DNA of 64,000 bases from Euprymna scolopes (GCA_024364805.1 CM044503.1:28580679-28644678); one strand, 5' to 3'; shown: positions 11,300-24,535, counted from the first letter of the stretch. Notes: generated from the letters alone by a model not told the origin. Numbers and translations are program-made.

Positions 11300-14200
11300 T
11301 CATGGCACGTCATAAAAATTTTTATCGCCGGACTTACGTATGGGACTATCTGTTGGATTACCAGCATGGACTTCTGGCAGGGTGGCAGGAGAATCCTCTG
11401 GCGCCCCTGGTAGGGTGCTGACAGAGGCGTCTTCCGGCAGCCTGGTGACTGGTAAGGACTCTATCACGTCTTCGCTAGTTGTGGTCCTGAAAGGCTTGAA
11501 TTTCCGAAGGTGTTGTCGGTTTCTGAGCGTAAGTCTCTCAGAGCCATCTATCTTGACCACATATTGGTGAAATTGTCTCACCTCCACAACGGTGCCTGTT
11601 CGTTCCCAGCGTTTAGGGTGATTTCCAGTTAGGTTTTGAATATACACGTGATCCTCCACGCTTAGAGGGGGCAAAGATCTTGTATGCTCGCTCCACTTTT
11701 CATGTTCAAGGGAATGACGTTTTGCTAGTACTTTCTCCATGTTTACGAGCGTTTCAGACCATGTGGGGTGGAGGCAGTACCGACCCATTGGAATCAGGAT
11801 GGGATCTCTAATGGGTCGTCCGAAAACTATAAGAGCAGGGGATGCCTTCGTCTCTGGGTTGATGGAGTTGCGGTATATTAGCATCGCCCGTGTAAACTTG
11901 TCCACATTGATGGACCCGCCTGCTGAGGTGTTATCCATCAGCATTCGTTTGACAGTTTTGACTGCAATTTCTACTCTGCAGTTGGCGTGAGGGTTGGTAA
12001 CAGAGGTGGGGCGATGGTGGACTCCCCATGATTGGAGGAAATCCTGAGTCTTCCCAGGAGTAAACTGGGGTCCCCCATCGGATGTCAGCTCCTTAGGCAC
12101 CCCAAAAGTCAAAAAGGCTTCTCTGAGATGCTTGATGAGGCTATCTGCGCTGTTTTCTGCTTGAAATACCATCGGCCAGTTGGAGTACCGGTCGACCATC
12201 ACAACATAATCATGGTTGTTGTGTGTGAAGTAGTCGCTGGCGATCTTGTGGAATGGGTACTCTGGAGGCGTAGCGTTAAAAGGTGGCTGCATAGCATTAG
12301 ACATTGCAATCCAATGGCAGTGAGTGCAATTATCCCTGACACGTTGTATGTCGATGCTGATATTAAGTAAACGGAGTCAGCCGCACGGGCACACATGAAG
12401 CTGACTCCCTGGTGGGCCGCATGCAGGGCCTCCAATATCTCTTGGCGTAATGTTGCCGGCACAATGATGCGGTTGCCGGCAAGGATCACGCCATCAACGG
12501 TGCAAAGGCTGCTGGAGATGCAGTGGTACGGCCGGAGTGCGGTCCTTAGCTGTCGGCAGTCCAAAGGAAATCCGTCATGAATCAGTCGGTGTAATTCCTG
12601 TAGGTCTGCGTCCGAAGATGTAGCTTCCTGCACCATGTCCCAGGAAACCACATTAGTGACTGCATAGAGAGTGTTAGACATGGATGCGTGTATCCCATCA
12701 TCCTCTCCAATATCTGCGGTGTCTTCTGGGCTAGATACATCATCTGCACGGCTGGCGGTGGCTGGTGGGTACCGGGAGGCGGCGTCAGGTCCCAGGTTCT
12801 TCTTTCCAAAGATGTGGATGACTTCAAAGTTGTAGGAGAGGGTCTTTTCCTTTAGATTCAACAGACGGCGATTGTCTATCTCCATCAAGGAGCGGTCATT
12901 TAGTATCCTGACCAGCAGCTTGTGGTCAGTAGCCACAGTTAAGTCACGGCATCCGAGGATGTAATACCGTGTTTGGTGCAAGGCGTAGGCAACAGCGAGG
13001 GCTTCTCCTTCAATTGGTGCATACCTGGATTCTGGCACGTGGGGGAAGCGGCTACCCACCAGGCAGAGCTTTCAGTCCCCCCTTGCAGCACACAGGCGTC
13101 CTGGTGGCACAGTAACAATACTTCTGCATCATGAAGTACCCGACGCTGGTGACCGACCAATCGGTTAACAGACAGGTTGGGCGGGATGGCTGGAACAACC
13201 TCACTCCTTCCCTTATTTCCTCTATGATCTTGAGCTTAGACTTAGCGAATATTTCATTCTATTCCTCTGTCCACTGAAATTTGGTGGATGGTTTCAGGAG
13301 ATGCCAGAACGGCTGCATGCGCTTGGCCATGGAGAATGCATATGCTCCTTGATTGACCAATCCAAACCAAACCCTTGTGCCAGTGATGTCCTTCGAGGTA
13401 GGGAAATTCTGAATAGATTTCAGTGACATTAGTGAGCGTGATCTGGAGGCCCGCAAAGACAACAGTCTCGTCGGCGAACTGGAACTTCTTGAGGTTGAGG
13501 TTAATCCCATTTCTGGCGCAGAGGTCCAACCACTCGGACGCCTGGAAGAATGATGCCTCAACTGAGTCAGCCCACATGCACGTGTCATCCACGCACTTAA
13601 CCTTGTTTTTGAAGTTGCCGATAATAGCATCAAATCGCTTGTTGTAGCCATCACCACTAGCAAGGAAGCCCTGTGGTGCAACCTTGTAATGATAACGACC
13701 CCATGGGGTTATGAAGGTTGTAATGTGGCGATCTTCCTCTCGGATGGGAACAGAATGGTAACCATTCCAAGCGTCGGTGACGGTCTTCCACGTGTGCTGG
13801 AGGACACGATCTGCCAGATGGAAGGGACTCTCCACGTGGTGAGTCTGCCTCACGGACCGTCGATTCTGTGGCTGCAGATCCACTGTTCTTCTAGGGGAGC
13901 CATCAGCTTTTGCGGTCACCACCATGTGGGAACACCAGATGGTTGGTGTGTTGGGGCTGACCTTCTCTAGGACGCCGATAGTGACATCTCTCTCAAGGTC
14001 ATTATACACCTTATCTTGCCAGTGTAGTGGGACCAATGCAGGCTTGTGAATGGCGACTGGCTTTGCATTGGGGTCGATATGGAGCTCCAGCAGTTCACAC
14101 TTCATCATGGGAAGTGGCTGGTGCTCGCATGTATTAAGCACTGTTGATGAAAAGAAGTCAAGCAGCCATTGCTTCAGAATGGGCACATTTTCATCGGGGG

Positions 14201-14850
14201 GGGGGGCACAATATCTGTTGGAAGCTTTGTTGGTATAGGTGGTGGTAAATCAGTGCGTTTTGGGCACGAACACTGCCTATTTTCATCTTCCATTGTAGTC
14301 AGGGAGTCTTGAAGCCAACTTACTGGCACAGTTGGGAAACTGGCAGGTATGGCTCCTAATGCCACTTCACGACAAAGGAAAGCTTTGCTGATTTTCCTAG
14401 ACACATATAACAACTGCTTTGTTGTTTTTGGTGTGCCAGATACATCAGCTGTGGATACCTCCATGAAGATACCTCTTTCAACCCCTAGATCCTCCTCGAT
14501 AGCTTCTCGCATGGACAATTTGACGGGGAATATGTCAGTCTTGGTGGTGCCCATCTGATGGGTATGATGGAACTCTAACAACCAGAATCCGCCACCATAG
14601 GTATTTCGATTGATGTGGGGTTGGAGGATTTGAGTGGGCAGCCAAGCTTCTTGTGGTCATCTGGTAATGGGGTTAGCTTCACCGTCATCATTGGGTGGGG
14701 CTTGGAAGGTCTAGCAACCCATTTGCCTTCATATGCATGATGTTCGATTGGCTTGCAGCTGTTAGTTAAAGGTTGATGAGTCTGGACGGTATAAAGTTGG
14801 TTAAATAGAGTGCCAGCTTCGTCATCCCCCATGTGCAAGGCGTTATTACT
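11300..14850 (-). pseudogene. pol region of the LTR fossil (RT, RNase H, integrase)
   Basis: In coding order on the minus strand. Reverse transcriptase at about 14190-13330 has a conserved GYHSVPI segment and a VDDT catalytic box. RNase H at about 13060-12750 has EGEALAVAYALHQ and TDHKLL. Integrase at about 12310-11480 has DRYSNWP and SDGGPQF, followed by a C-terminal domain that ends in LRNRQHLRKF. The gypsy-type order, RT then RNase H then integrase, is clear. Treated as a fossil. Confidence 0.85.
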
Positions 14851-14879
14851 GTACTTGGGCTTAACCTTACAGCGGGGGT

Positions 14880-15760
14880 TCTGAGAGCACCACCTGGAAG
14901 ATCTGTCTCAGTGGCCCCATAACCCGCAGTTCAAGCACTTACTTGGTCGCAAAATGGCCTTTTACAGAGCACTTGCTGCATGTTATAGACCAAGCACTGC
15001 AGGACTTGACTCTGGAATTCTGGTCGTTCGACTTACCGTGCTGTAGTTCTCCGCAGGTTCAGCACTTGCTCTGCTTGTTGCTGCGAGATGGTTGTGACTG
15101 GTAGGGTTTGTCGTTGCCATGACTCATGGCGGCGGTAGTTTTCCCAACGGTTGCCCTGGTGGATTTACCCTGTTCCTTCTGAGCTATATAGGCAACAGTT
15201 TCCTCCAGGGTCCGGTCAGAAAGAATCTCTGGATCAGCAATACCATGAATAAGATTATCCCTAATAATCTCACTGCTGTAATTGTAAGTGTGGCCACAGC
15301 CCGGTTCCTTACACTTTGCTGTGTACTGGCATAAGGCAGACTGACCCCTGAGAGCATCAAGGAAGGTCCTGATAGGGGTGCCAGGGGCCTGTGTCATCCT
15401 GAGTTTGATGCAGTGAACCAGAGTGCTCTCTTCCCTGACTGCCAGTCGCCTTATAACAGCGAGGAGGTCTGCCTCGGTCATTGATGACACATCTTCCTAC
15501 AAGTCTCTCAAGAGGTCATTCATGAGGTCCTCATCACAGCAGTGAAAGAGGGCCGTGGCACACATAGCATCAGTGATAGCCATGCCGGTCTTATGCATAG
15601 ACCATTGTCGCTTGAAGGACGACCATTGATCAGGAGTGCTCCCGGCACCAATGGATGGGAACTTAAGCTTAAGCCTGGGAGCTGCTGGTTGTTGGGGGTT
15701 GGCTATTGGGGCTGGATGGGCAGTTTGGGCATGAAGATTCATGGAGATAATGAGCACGTT
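14880..15760 (-). pseudogene. gag region of the LTR fossil
   Basis: Minus-strand gag-like sequence. The N-terminal part (about 15757-15500) contains a FPSIGAGSTPDQWSSFKRQW-type stretch. A helical capsid-like part follows (about 15490-15060). A zinc-knuckle region (CSKCSVKGHFATK type) lies near 14930-15000. Confidence 0.7.
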
Positions 15761-15898
15761 ACGGAGGGATTCAGGGGGTTTCTGGGATTTCCAGCCACAT
15801 CCAGTAACTGGGCAGATGACTTCAACTTTATCGCTTATTATTTATCCAGGTGGAATGAGTTGCTTTCAAAAGCGGCGAGATCCTGACGATGTGTAATC

Positions 15899-16128
15899 AT
15901 AGATGAGTAGCACACCTTTCCTTAGTCGATGAGGTATGGGCGAAGAAACTGACGAGGGTTGATTACACATGGCACTGACGATCTTGATGAAGTCTGAATG
16001 TGGCCTAAAAGTTCCATACAAGTTCAGTTCCACTAAAGAATGCTGTTCACTCTACACTCTGAAACAATAGAGAAGAGGATTGGTGAGCTTATGCCTTAGG
16101 TGATGAGAGGAGACATTTACCTTAGCTA
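15899..16128 (-). repeat. 5' LTR of the 10.4-16.1 kb element
   Basis: About 230 bp, close to the solo LTR at 34455-34682. It ends at the target duplication gataa (16129-16133), where the LINE sequence resumes. Confidence 0.85.
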
Positions 16129-16465
16129 GATAAGCTGCTTCTAGCAACCCCTGCCCAGATGTGGCAACAGTACTCCATCCTTAGATGTACTTGGTTCTTA
16201 TAGAGGTAGAGAATTGTAATTGTATCAGCAGTGAGATATCTACTCGAACGATAGAACGATCCCACCATTTTTTCAGCAGCCTTGGCAATGGATTTGATGT
16301 ACGATCAAGAGTAAAGGTCAGACTTAGAAGTTTGTCAAAACATGGAGCCTCCCTGAGACGAGAGCCATTCATTTCAATTGATGCCAGATAGGGATCGGAG
16401 CACTGAGGATATAAAGATAAAAGCATGGTTTTAGAAGTATTAAAAGTAACCACTTGGCAAATTTC
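16129..16465 (-). mobile_element. LINE copy A, 5' part
   Basis: Continues LINE copy A after the LTR insertion. On the minus strand it encodes the region after the reverse transcriptase core (RSIVRVDISL and nearby). It stops near 16465, where the 5' truncation lies. Confidence 0.75.
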
Positions 16466-16965
16466 ATTTTTTTAACTTTCACACTTTTGCACTGATTTTC
16501 CTCGGATAAAACCCAAATATAAAGTTTTGCAGGAGTTTGAATACCCTATATATTAAGCTTCATGTCTATAGACCAAAACTAACAGAAGAGTTTGGTAAGC
16601 AAAATATTTTAAACAAAAATGTATACAGAAAGAGGTTTGTGTTTACTGTAAGTTTTTTATGCAAATATTATGCAAGTATAAATAATGTAGAATATCTGCA
16701 TGAATATAATTACACATAATAGTTAATTAATAATGATCATCCTGTAAGAAAACCAAAAAAAACTAATAGGAAATTAATTAAAATGAATGTTTAAAAGAAT
16801 ATGCAAATTAGCTGGAACTTTTCCAGATAAATGCAATTCAACGACCATATATAACAATGTTTATTCTTTTTAATAAACAGAAAAGAGGTTCGCCTTTTTT
16901 CTTCTTGGCCTTTGGACTAAGATCAGTTTTGATCGATGTAGGGGAAACCTTTCATACCAATTGTC
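16466..16965. other. AT-rich stretch, nothing recognised
   Basis: No coding similarity, RNA gene or named repeat was seen. Confidence 0.4.
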
Positions 16966-17165
16966 AGTATCCAGTTCCCCCTTGGGGGAGCTGGTCCCCC
17001 TCCCCTTCACTCTCCACATTAAAAAACAGCCTTGTGCCTAATTTGCTCAGTAGGGAATCAAATAAATACACAATTGTCACTGTCGGGGGAACTGGTATCC
17101 CTCCCCTCACTTTCCACATTCAAAAAAGGCCTTGTGCCTAATTTGCTCAACGGGGAAGCAAATAA
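16966..17165 (+). repeat. Tandem pair of ~95-bp units
   Basis: Two successive units share gggggaactggt-like starts, a ccacatt block, gccttgtgcctaatttgctca and a gggaa-caaataaata tail. The tail resembles the end of the unclassified repeat near 52150-52195 (ccacgttaaaaaacgac), so this may be a duplicated repeat terminus. Confidence 0.6.
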
Positions 17166-18353
17166 ATAAATAAATAGAAAAAAAGGGTTTTAATATGAAT
17201 ATCAATACACAAAAAAATCCTAAATTTATAAGAATATATATATATATATTTGTATCTTATAGGATGCATTTCTAAATTAACTGATTATTATGAAGTTTGG
17301 CATAAGAGATTGCAATGTGGATTATAATTAGTTTTATGTAAAGTGACTAAAATTCAGCCGTGTCTCTGATTTAAGCTTAAGCATTAAATTTAAAACCTAT
17401 TCTAGAATAAAAAATGATGTAATGATTTTGATTAAAATTAAAATAAAGATTCTAAACATAGGTTTAATATCATATCTTGATCTGAATCTTTGTAAAGGGA
17501 CATAAGTGGTGCAAAAATCGGGAATTGATTTTACCTGTCGTTTACAAAAAGGAATCCATCAGAAATCTGAAAGTTTTGTATTACTGTTATAATTTTTGAC
17601 TGTTTAAAATATCTCAAACGTCCCCCCTCCCCCAATTTTTTTTTTAAGCTTTGACTCTGACTTTAAAACCTTTCTTTTAGTGGTAATTTATATTATATTC
17701 AAGCAACTTTGTGTGTGAGTTCGTTCCTATGGACTTGGAAATGACTGAGCTGATTTTTGAAAAATTTCACACAAAGGTACTTGATGTGTCTGAGAGTATT
17801 CTTGCATAGTTTTTTTTTTATCAGCATGCATTTGATAAGTATCAATAATCAGAAACATCTGATTAAAGAAAGAAAGTTCGATTTTAACGAAAGTTAACAC
17901 TTTTATGCAACCTAACATCATAAGTGAATTTGAGAAGTTTTATCATTGCGCAAGCAGAAAGTCCTAGCCTATAAAATCAATCATAAATTCTTTTTTACAA
18001 GAAAGGAGCACGTTCAAAATGAATGTTTTTAGAGCACAATTTAACCATGATACTTGACTTTTGCATTTTAAACTTAAAGTGAAACCATTATTTACAAATA
18101 ATTTTATAAAATCAACAGTAGGCTCTCTACAGTGCAATGTAGACTACAATGTATTGTGGACTAAGTCACTGCAGGGAGGCATGTGAAGCTTTCATTTGGT
18201 ATGCTGCTGGAGGGAGGTCCCTAATTATAGCAGGCAATTGATCAATTTGATTAAAAAATTGTCAATTTCACCAATTTCGATGAGAAAAGTTTGGGAAGGT
18301 GGAACATTTGTTTATCCTCATTCAATCCTGGACAAGGTCAGATCTCCCTGCTA

Positions 18354-18414
<61 letters not shown>

Positions 18415-19170
18415 CTTTCTTTTCAATTTGACACTTTTGTTTTGTTTTGTTGTTGTAATGTTTAGAATAGCTGTCTAAAATCATTTGATATTTACTTGAC
18501 TTGAACGCTTTGTACTGATTGGATCAAATATTCAATTTTGATTGGTTAAAAACCGATATAGTGAACCAATCAGAAACAATCTCTCCTGGAGTTAGATACC
18601 TGTTCATAAATCTTATTTAAGGAAGTGCATCCATGCTTTTCAAGCAGTTTAGCTGATGAGAGGGCCGTATTGCCTAACGAAAATTTGCCACTCTGAACAC
18701 CAATACTAAATAATACAAACTGTACTTCAATCTGCATACATACTTAGAATAACCTTTTCATAGTCTAAGCTTATATTTTCTTTGTCTTATCTCAAGGACT
18801 TTTTTCATTAAGACTCATGAACATTTTAATAAGTTCTTTAATAACACGATTTATTAAAAGATGTGAAGTTTATAAAAGACTTTGTGTCATTTAATTGCGA
18901 CTAAATGTCTTGTTTTACATTTTTTTTAGTGAAGAGTAATACAAAATCCAGTTGATTCTTTATTTCCTCTTTTTATTTCTAATTACATGCAATAGTTATT
19001 CTCTATCGCCTTTAAAACTCCACATTATAATTACATATCCCAACAAGCAGACTTAGACCTATTAGTAAGCTAATTACACTGTCTAAATGCATTATTCCTA
19101 TAAATTGAAATTTTAATTCAATTGGTCATCTGTTTTTAATGTTTACTAGACCCTCTGAGTTTAGACAGTT
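17166..19170. other. AT-rich stretch with a repeat piece and a TA microsatellite
   Basis: The block 17330-17600 shares words with 61340-61530 (aatctgaaagttttgt, taatttttgactgt, aataaagattcta), suggesting an old dispersed repeat. A (TA)n run lies at 18355-18411, preceded by a ctag that ends a Helitron-like word (see findings). No gene. Confidence 0.4.
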
Positions 19171-19175
19171 CGTCT

Positions 19176-19376
19176 AGTGTGTGTGTGTCAACTGGTTCTC
19201 ATTAGATCACCAAAGTTAAGAAACGTTGAGCCTGGTCTGTACCAGATGGGTGACCATTTGGAAATACCAGGCACTATATGTAGGAGAACCGTGACACCTC
19301 TTTGCAAGAATTGCAAAAACCTTATGTCATTGTCTTCTCCTGAATGGGATATACATACGACTGGGGACCGTTTGTG
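19176..19376 (+). repeat. SINE with a 5S rRNA-derived head (copy 2)
   Basis: 19178-19281 matches 5S rRNA through the internal promoter (gatcaccaaagttaag, gaaacgttgagcctggtc, gggtgacca, accaggc). It lacks the 5' part of 5S and has a body different from copies 1 and 3 apart from a short shared end (tctcctgaatgg), so it is a degraded or variant copy. Confidence 0.65.
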
Positions 19377-20347
19377 AATTTAATATCCCTATGACACTTG
19401 GAAAAAAACAGGTTTAATCTGCCTAGGATGAATGCTGTCTTCTTTATTTATATATATTTCTTGAGTTTATATGAAACTGTATTTTTTAAGTGTATATTCC
19501 TTCTAATATGGTACAAATCTTTTTACAAATAATAAGCTCCATGAAGATATATTTCGACCTTCAGAGCAAAGTATATTTCATTAACCAAAAAACAGAATCG
19601 GTCCAATCATATTTTGAAATGTAACTTAATAGTGTGTGTGTATATATTGGTTTACATAGACGATCCATGACCCTTTGGATCATGGGTCATTTACTTCTCT
19701 GCTTTAAGGGATGACATCAACCTTTTTGTGATTTCAGCATTTATGATGTCATGTCTTCAACCTTTTTTTACTGGATGACATTTCTTTGTGATATTATATA
19801 AAGGAGTTGTGTCTGTGTTTTCCAATTCTGTTTTAGAGGATAATATTCTTTTTGTGATATCATGTAATGTACACTGAGACAAAAAAATGTTAACATGCAA
19901 ATAAGCAACATCCACAAAGTTCCAAAAGTAAATGGTTTCGCACGCCGCGCGCATATGTGTGCGCATGTGTTAGGATTAAATTTCTTTTTTTCTTTTGAAA
20001 TAAAAAGAATGTTGATTTCTGCCTTGATTTGATTTTATCTCCCTTTCTTCCTTTCTCTTATCTTTCTTTTCCTGTTTTTTTTTTTCTCTCTTCCTCTCTC
20101 ATCTTGCCTTATCCACTGTTTCACCTCTCTCTGAAGATGTTAATTTTGCAATACTTTAAACGACTCATAATTAAGGGAGGGTAGAGGAGGTTGAAAAATT
20201 GTTTCATCAAGAATGACTTTCTGTCTCCTTTTCTTCTCGTATGTGTACTAGGGTCTTCCTCTTAGTGTTTTGTCTTGATTGTAATATTTTCAACTTTTAT
20301 TATGCACAAAAAGAAAACGCCTTTCTGATGCACAAAATAAATTTTGA
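19377..20347. other. AT-rich and pyrimidine-rich stretch
   Basis: 19690-19870 contains three loose repeats of a gatgacat ... tttttgtgat module. 20030-20210 (a C/T-rich tract, then gatgttaattttgc and a purine-rich end) has a diverged counterpart at 41630-41810. No gene. Confidence 0.4.
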
Positions 20348-22350
20348 ACATTTGTATTGGATTACTTAAGAGGATGGCTCATCAAGAATTTGTTCATGTT
20401 GGACTTGAAGACAACCATATTGTAGTCAGTGGAGAGCAGGAAAACAGAACAGAGTTCTATGGGCGTGCAGGTCTAAGAAAGAAGCTTTGTTCATGGAATC
20501 TACATTTAGGTTTAGGCACAAATAAAGAGTGGGGGAAATTATTGATAGTGGTTTCAGGTAGACAAGTGTTTTTTGTGAAAGTTTGGTGAGGGGGGGAAAC
20601 CATAGATTGGAGCTTAGACGAGAACTTGACATGAAAATAACGATAAAGCAGAGACAGGCTCACAACATCTCTTCTGTGGGGAAAAAGGTTGCAGGGAAGA
20701 AAAAAAGGCATCCCCTACTAAGGCTACAAAATCTACTTTAAACTCTGTTAAGGCAGGATAAGCTGCTTCTAGCAGCTCCTGCCCAGATGTGGAAACAGTA
20801 CTCCTTGGATGTACTTGGCTCTTATACAGGTAGAGAATTGCATCAACAGTGAGATATACTGGAACGGTAGAAGGATCTCACCATTTTTCCAGCAGCTTTG
20901 GCAACGATTTGATGTACATGTTCCATCTCAGACTAAGAGTAAAGGTCAAACTTAGAAGCTTGTACAAAACATGGAGCCTCTCCAAGACGAGAGTCATTCA
21001 TTTCAATTGATGCCAGACAAGGATAAGAGCGTTGATGATGTAAAGATAGAAGCTTGGTTTTAGAGACATTAAAATTAACCAGGCACCTCTTTCCCCATTG
21101 CACCACATGATCAAGATCAGAGGAGAGAGAATCAGAGAGAACTTTGAAATGTTGCCATAGATGGTAGTGTCGTCAGCATAAATAACTACAAATGATCTTA
21201 GGATGTGATTTGGGAGATCATTGATGTAGATCAGGAAGAGAGTTGGGTCCAGGATGGACTCCTGAGGGACTCCAGCATTAATACTGTGAGCTTCTGATAT
21301 CTGCTCATCAACCATTACTCTTATGAACCTATCCAGAGAGAAATGATTTAATAATTGAAAAGACATTTCCAACTATACCGTAGCTGGAGATTTTGTGAAG
21401 TAGACCTTTTATGCCATATCCTATCAAAGGCTTTTGCTATGTTATGGACAATTGCTCCAGAAACGAAGCCTCCATTGAGAGATTCGCTAATCCTATGAGA
21501 TATAACTGTAAGCACATCTGCTGTAGATCTAGCAGAACGGAAACCATAATGCATGCCACTGAGGTTATTTTTGCTGAGGTGGTTGACTACTTCTCTATTT
21601 AACACAGATTCTAGCAACTTACTCATGATGCACAGGAGACTGATTGGTCTGTATTAAGAGGGAGATGACCGATCACCTGAATTTTTAAATACAGGACAAA
21701 CTGATGAGATTTTTTTCAGGGTGTTGGGAAGACAACACTTGAACAGCTTTATAAGTATAGGAGCTAGTTCTGGTTGAAGCTTTTTCAGCATTATAATAGG
21801 AATGCCATCAAGGCCAGTTGTTTTACTGAAATCGAAGTTTTTGATTAGCTTGGTAACATTGTGTTCTGATATTTGTATGTCGCATAGCATATTTACAGAC
21901 ATAGGAGGAAATACGAGGAGTTGGCAGTCGTGATTCCATAGGGTAGAATTAGCTGCAAAGTTTTGGCAAAGAGTTTGGCTTTGTCCAATGCTAACGAGAT
22001 TACCTCAGGTTCATTGATGATGGTTGGAATAGAGCACACACTTCAATTCAGGACCCTGTTTGTTATTTGCCAAAATTGGTGGGAACTAAGCCACTGCTCA
22101 GCAACTTTGGACTTGACAAACTGAGCATACAACTCTTTCATGCTCTTTATTACTCTTTCACAGTAGTTGCTGGCAGTCCTGACAGCAGTTTTAGTCTCAG
22201 TACATTTATTATATTTGAAGCAATGGAAACTGATTTCTGTGCGCAATGGCAGCAGCACATTCTGGAGAGAACTACAGCTGGTTGTTAGGGTTTTGCTGGA
22301 ATTTTGTTGAGGTTATGAAGCGGTCTATACCTACAATTAACCATTTGACA
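20348..22350 (-). mobile_element. LINE copy B (Jockey/CR1 group)
   Basis: Minus-strand copy of the LINE family best seen at 55905-58551. It runs from near the 3' end back past the reverse transcriptase into the linker after the endonuclease. Visible motifs include SKLLESVLNREVVNHLS, an AFDRIWHK box (about 21400), GVPQESILDPTLFL and YADDTTIYGN (about 21160-21280). Several frameshifts and stops separate these, so it is dead. The last ~100 bp of the family 3' end are missing. Confidence 0.8.
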
Positions 22351-23639
22351 TTAGCTTTTTTGTTTTTAGTTTGTGAAATAATGAGAACTCTGTTAAATCT
22401 CATTGGCTGTTCACTTGCATTTCTTGGATTAAGGGAATATCAGTTTCCGGTATTTTTCGAATGGTTAAAACAAAACAAGATGGCATTAACCCAACAGACA
22501 TACGACATCGATCATCAGATTATTTACATCACAAAATCCTGTATGTAAACTGGTGGCTTCCTATTTCTGTCTTTTCTTTCTTTCTTATCCTTCTTCTATA
22601 TAAAACTCCTAGACACTTACAGGATGATTACAGGACACATTATTGATTGAATAAAGTGTTTTTCTCCTATATAACTTTCACTTCACCAGTTAAAATGCTT
22701 CAAAATTACTTTTGATTTTTCTGAAACATACATGCATAACATACTATCAGCAAGGTTTTCGGATTGCTGCCATCGCTTGAGCGGGCTTTTGCCATTATTA
22801 ACAGAACGTAATTGGGCATATTAAGAAATATTTCCAAAAGCAAATATAAATAATAGTGTTTTTAGAGACTATATACTTTTACAAATTGTGCATAAATAGA
22901 TATGCCGGATCACATTTAGGCTCTTATCATTTTACACATGGGTACTTATGCAGAATACAGACCATGCTGAAATACTAATGCTATTATTTATTGACCCAGT
23001 CTTAACATGAGAGGCACTTAACAAGTAAACAATACTTTCATATGCAGTATAAGTACAGTATGTAAAATATGGCACAGTCTGTATTCTGCATACTTACAAA
23101 ACACATGCTGCGATATAACATCTACACCAATGCATTAAACACTACATCGGTCATGGCCATCATTTTCCAACATGTGACGATTATGACAAAAAGTTGTTCA
23201 GGCAGCCAGTGTCTACAAGCAACCGCCTCAATAATAATTGACAGTGCCCGCCACGCCAGGGCCATCAACTAACAGTAATGACCTAAAAAGATCATTATCC
23301 CCCAGTTACCGCAGAAAAGTCATAGCCGCTACTAGATGACAGTACACACCACCGGATGATAGTGATCGATACTGTCCGCTGTGCCATGACAGTTGTAAAG
23401 ACAAGTAACTGCCCTATAACAACAATAATTGCCAATTATGACAACCAGTGGATTTTGTTAGCTAACAGATGCTTTCATTTTGACCATTGCCACCAGTGTT
23501 CACAATGTTTTGGAGCTGAGAATGGCTACCACTAGCAACCAGCGGCATCTATCTGTGTTCTGTTAATATTTTTTTGCTGTTTATCAATAGTCAGTAATTT
23601 ACATGACTCTCATATGATAATGCACTAGATAATCAAAGG
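22351..23639. other. Unannotated stretch with an inverted repeat
   Basis: No gene recognised. A 26-bp inverted repeat with four mismatches joins 22942-22967 and 23073-23098 (shared core gcagaatacagac). A consensus poly-A signal (aataaa) lies near 22650 with no coding exon beside it. Confidence 0.4.
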
Positions 23640-23727
23640 TTTTTTTTGGGGGGAGGGGGGGTATTGTAACTGTTCCGGCTTTGTGTCGTATTTCCAATAG
23701 GCAACGCCTGTACATGGGTCCTGCTAG
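23640..23727 (+). mobile_element. Helitron-like 3' end
   Basis: Ends in a small hairpin (aggc-aac-gcct, 23698-23708), then a 15-nt spacer and CTAG followed by T (23724-23728), the classic Helitron 3' layout. The same end (gggtcctgctagtt) occurs in reverse at 37308. The 5' limit was not found. Confidence 0.55.
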
Positions 23728-23734
23728 TTATATA

Positions 23735-24482
23735 TCTATAATATAAAGCTGAATGTGTGTGTGTGTGTGTCTGTCTGTCTGGTCACGAATAGGCTCCTAT
23801 ATGGTTGACTATTTTAAAAAAACTGATTACATATAATGATAGATGTATCGAGACTCAGGAATGGGTATGTTTGATCTGGCAGAACGGTGGTTCATTAAAA
23901 TTGTGGGGTCTGCCTTCACACCTGGTCCACAAAGTATGAAAATAAAAAATTTGAAAATTAAAATGAAACGTTTATAAGTGTTTTTGATATAGATGTATAT
24001 AAGAATACTTTGATAAGTATGTTTTAACTTAAATAGGGATGGTATGATAAAATTGTGGGGTCTGCGTTCGCGCCTGGCCTCCATAGAATGGAAATAGGCA
24101 CAAACTTTAATAAAGACTTTTCATATCTATCTGCGTAAGTATACTTTGATAATTATGTTTCAGTTTGAAGAAATATAGTATAATAAAATTATGGGGTGTT
24201 CGTTCGCACCTGACCTCCATAGAATGGAAATATGTCAGAACGTTTAACAAGGTTTTTTAATATAGATCCACAGAATATTGTGATAAGTGTTTCAGTGTGA
24301 ACAGGTATGGTATAATAAATTATGGGGTTTATCTATTTTATTTTTACTTTCATCATATTTTGCTTTGGTTTTGATACCCTCAAATTCTTTACAACACTTC
24401 CTTTTCATAACCTATCATACTTTCATAAATCAGAGTCCATTTTGCTGTTTTTGAACCCAGTCAACGATGGGTACTTTTGTTA

Positions 24483-24483
<1 letters not shown>
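23735..24483 (+). mobile_element. Non-autonomous Helitron, copy 1
   Basis: Starts with TC after an A (23734/23735) in tctataatataaagctgaat, a common Helitron 5' motif. It ends with a hairpin (accc...gggt, 24455-24472) about 7 nt before the terminal TTAG and a T. A near-identical element lies reversed at 28597-29335. It contains about four tandem units of 130-150 bp, each carrying a taaaattgtggggtct-type word (near 23895, 24047, 24184, 24317). It encodes no Rep/helicase. Confidence 0.75.

Positions 24484-24485
<2 letters not shown>

Positions 24486-24535
<50 letters not shown>
24486..24535. repeat. (TA)n microsatellite
   Basis: A near-pure TA run directly after the Helitron 3' end. Confidence 0.95.

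Larger units (their letters stand above)
10445..16128 (-). mobile_element. Ty3/gypsy LTR retrotransposon fossil inserted in LINE copy A
   Basis: The element lies on the minus strand with LTRs at both ends and a 5-bp target duplication (gataa) from the host LINE. Order in its own direction: 5' LTR (about 15899-16128), gag with zinc knuckle, pol (protease region, reverse transcriptase, RNase H, integrase), purine tract (about 10937-10947), 3' LTR (10445-10936). No env was seen and no clear tRNA primer site. Apart from a small insertion in one LTR, the LTRs differ by roughly 5 per cent, so the element is of moderate age. It is broken, with about six or more breaks. Confidence 0.9.

Noticed and set aside
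20344-20711. Several open frames on both strands
   Set aside because: They lie inside LINE copy B and are shadows or short C-terminal leftovers.
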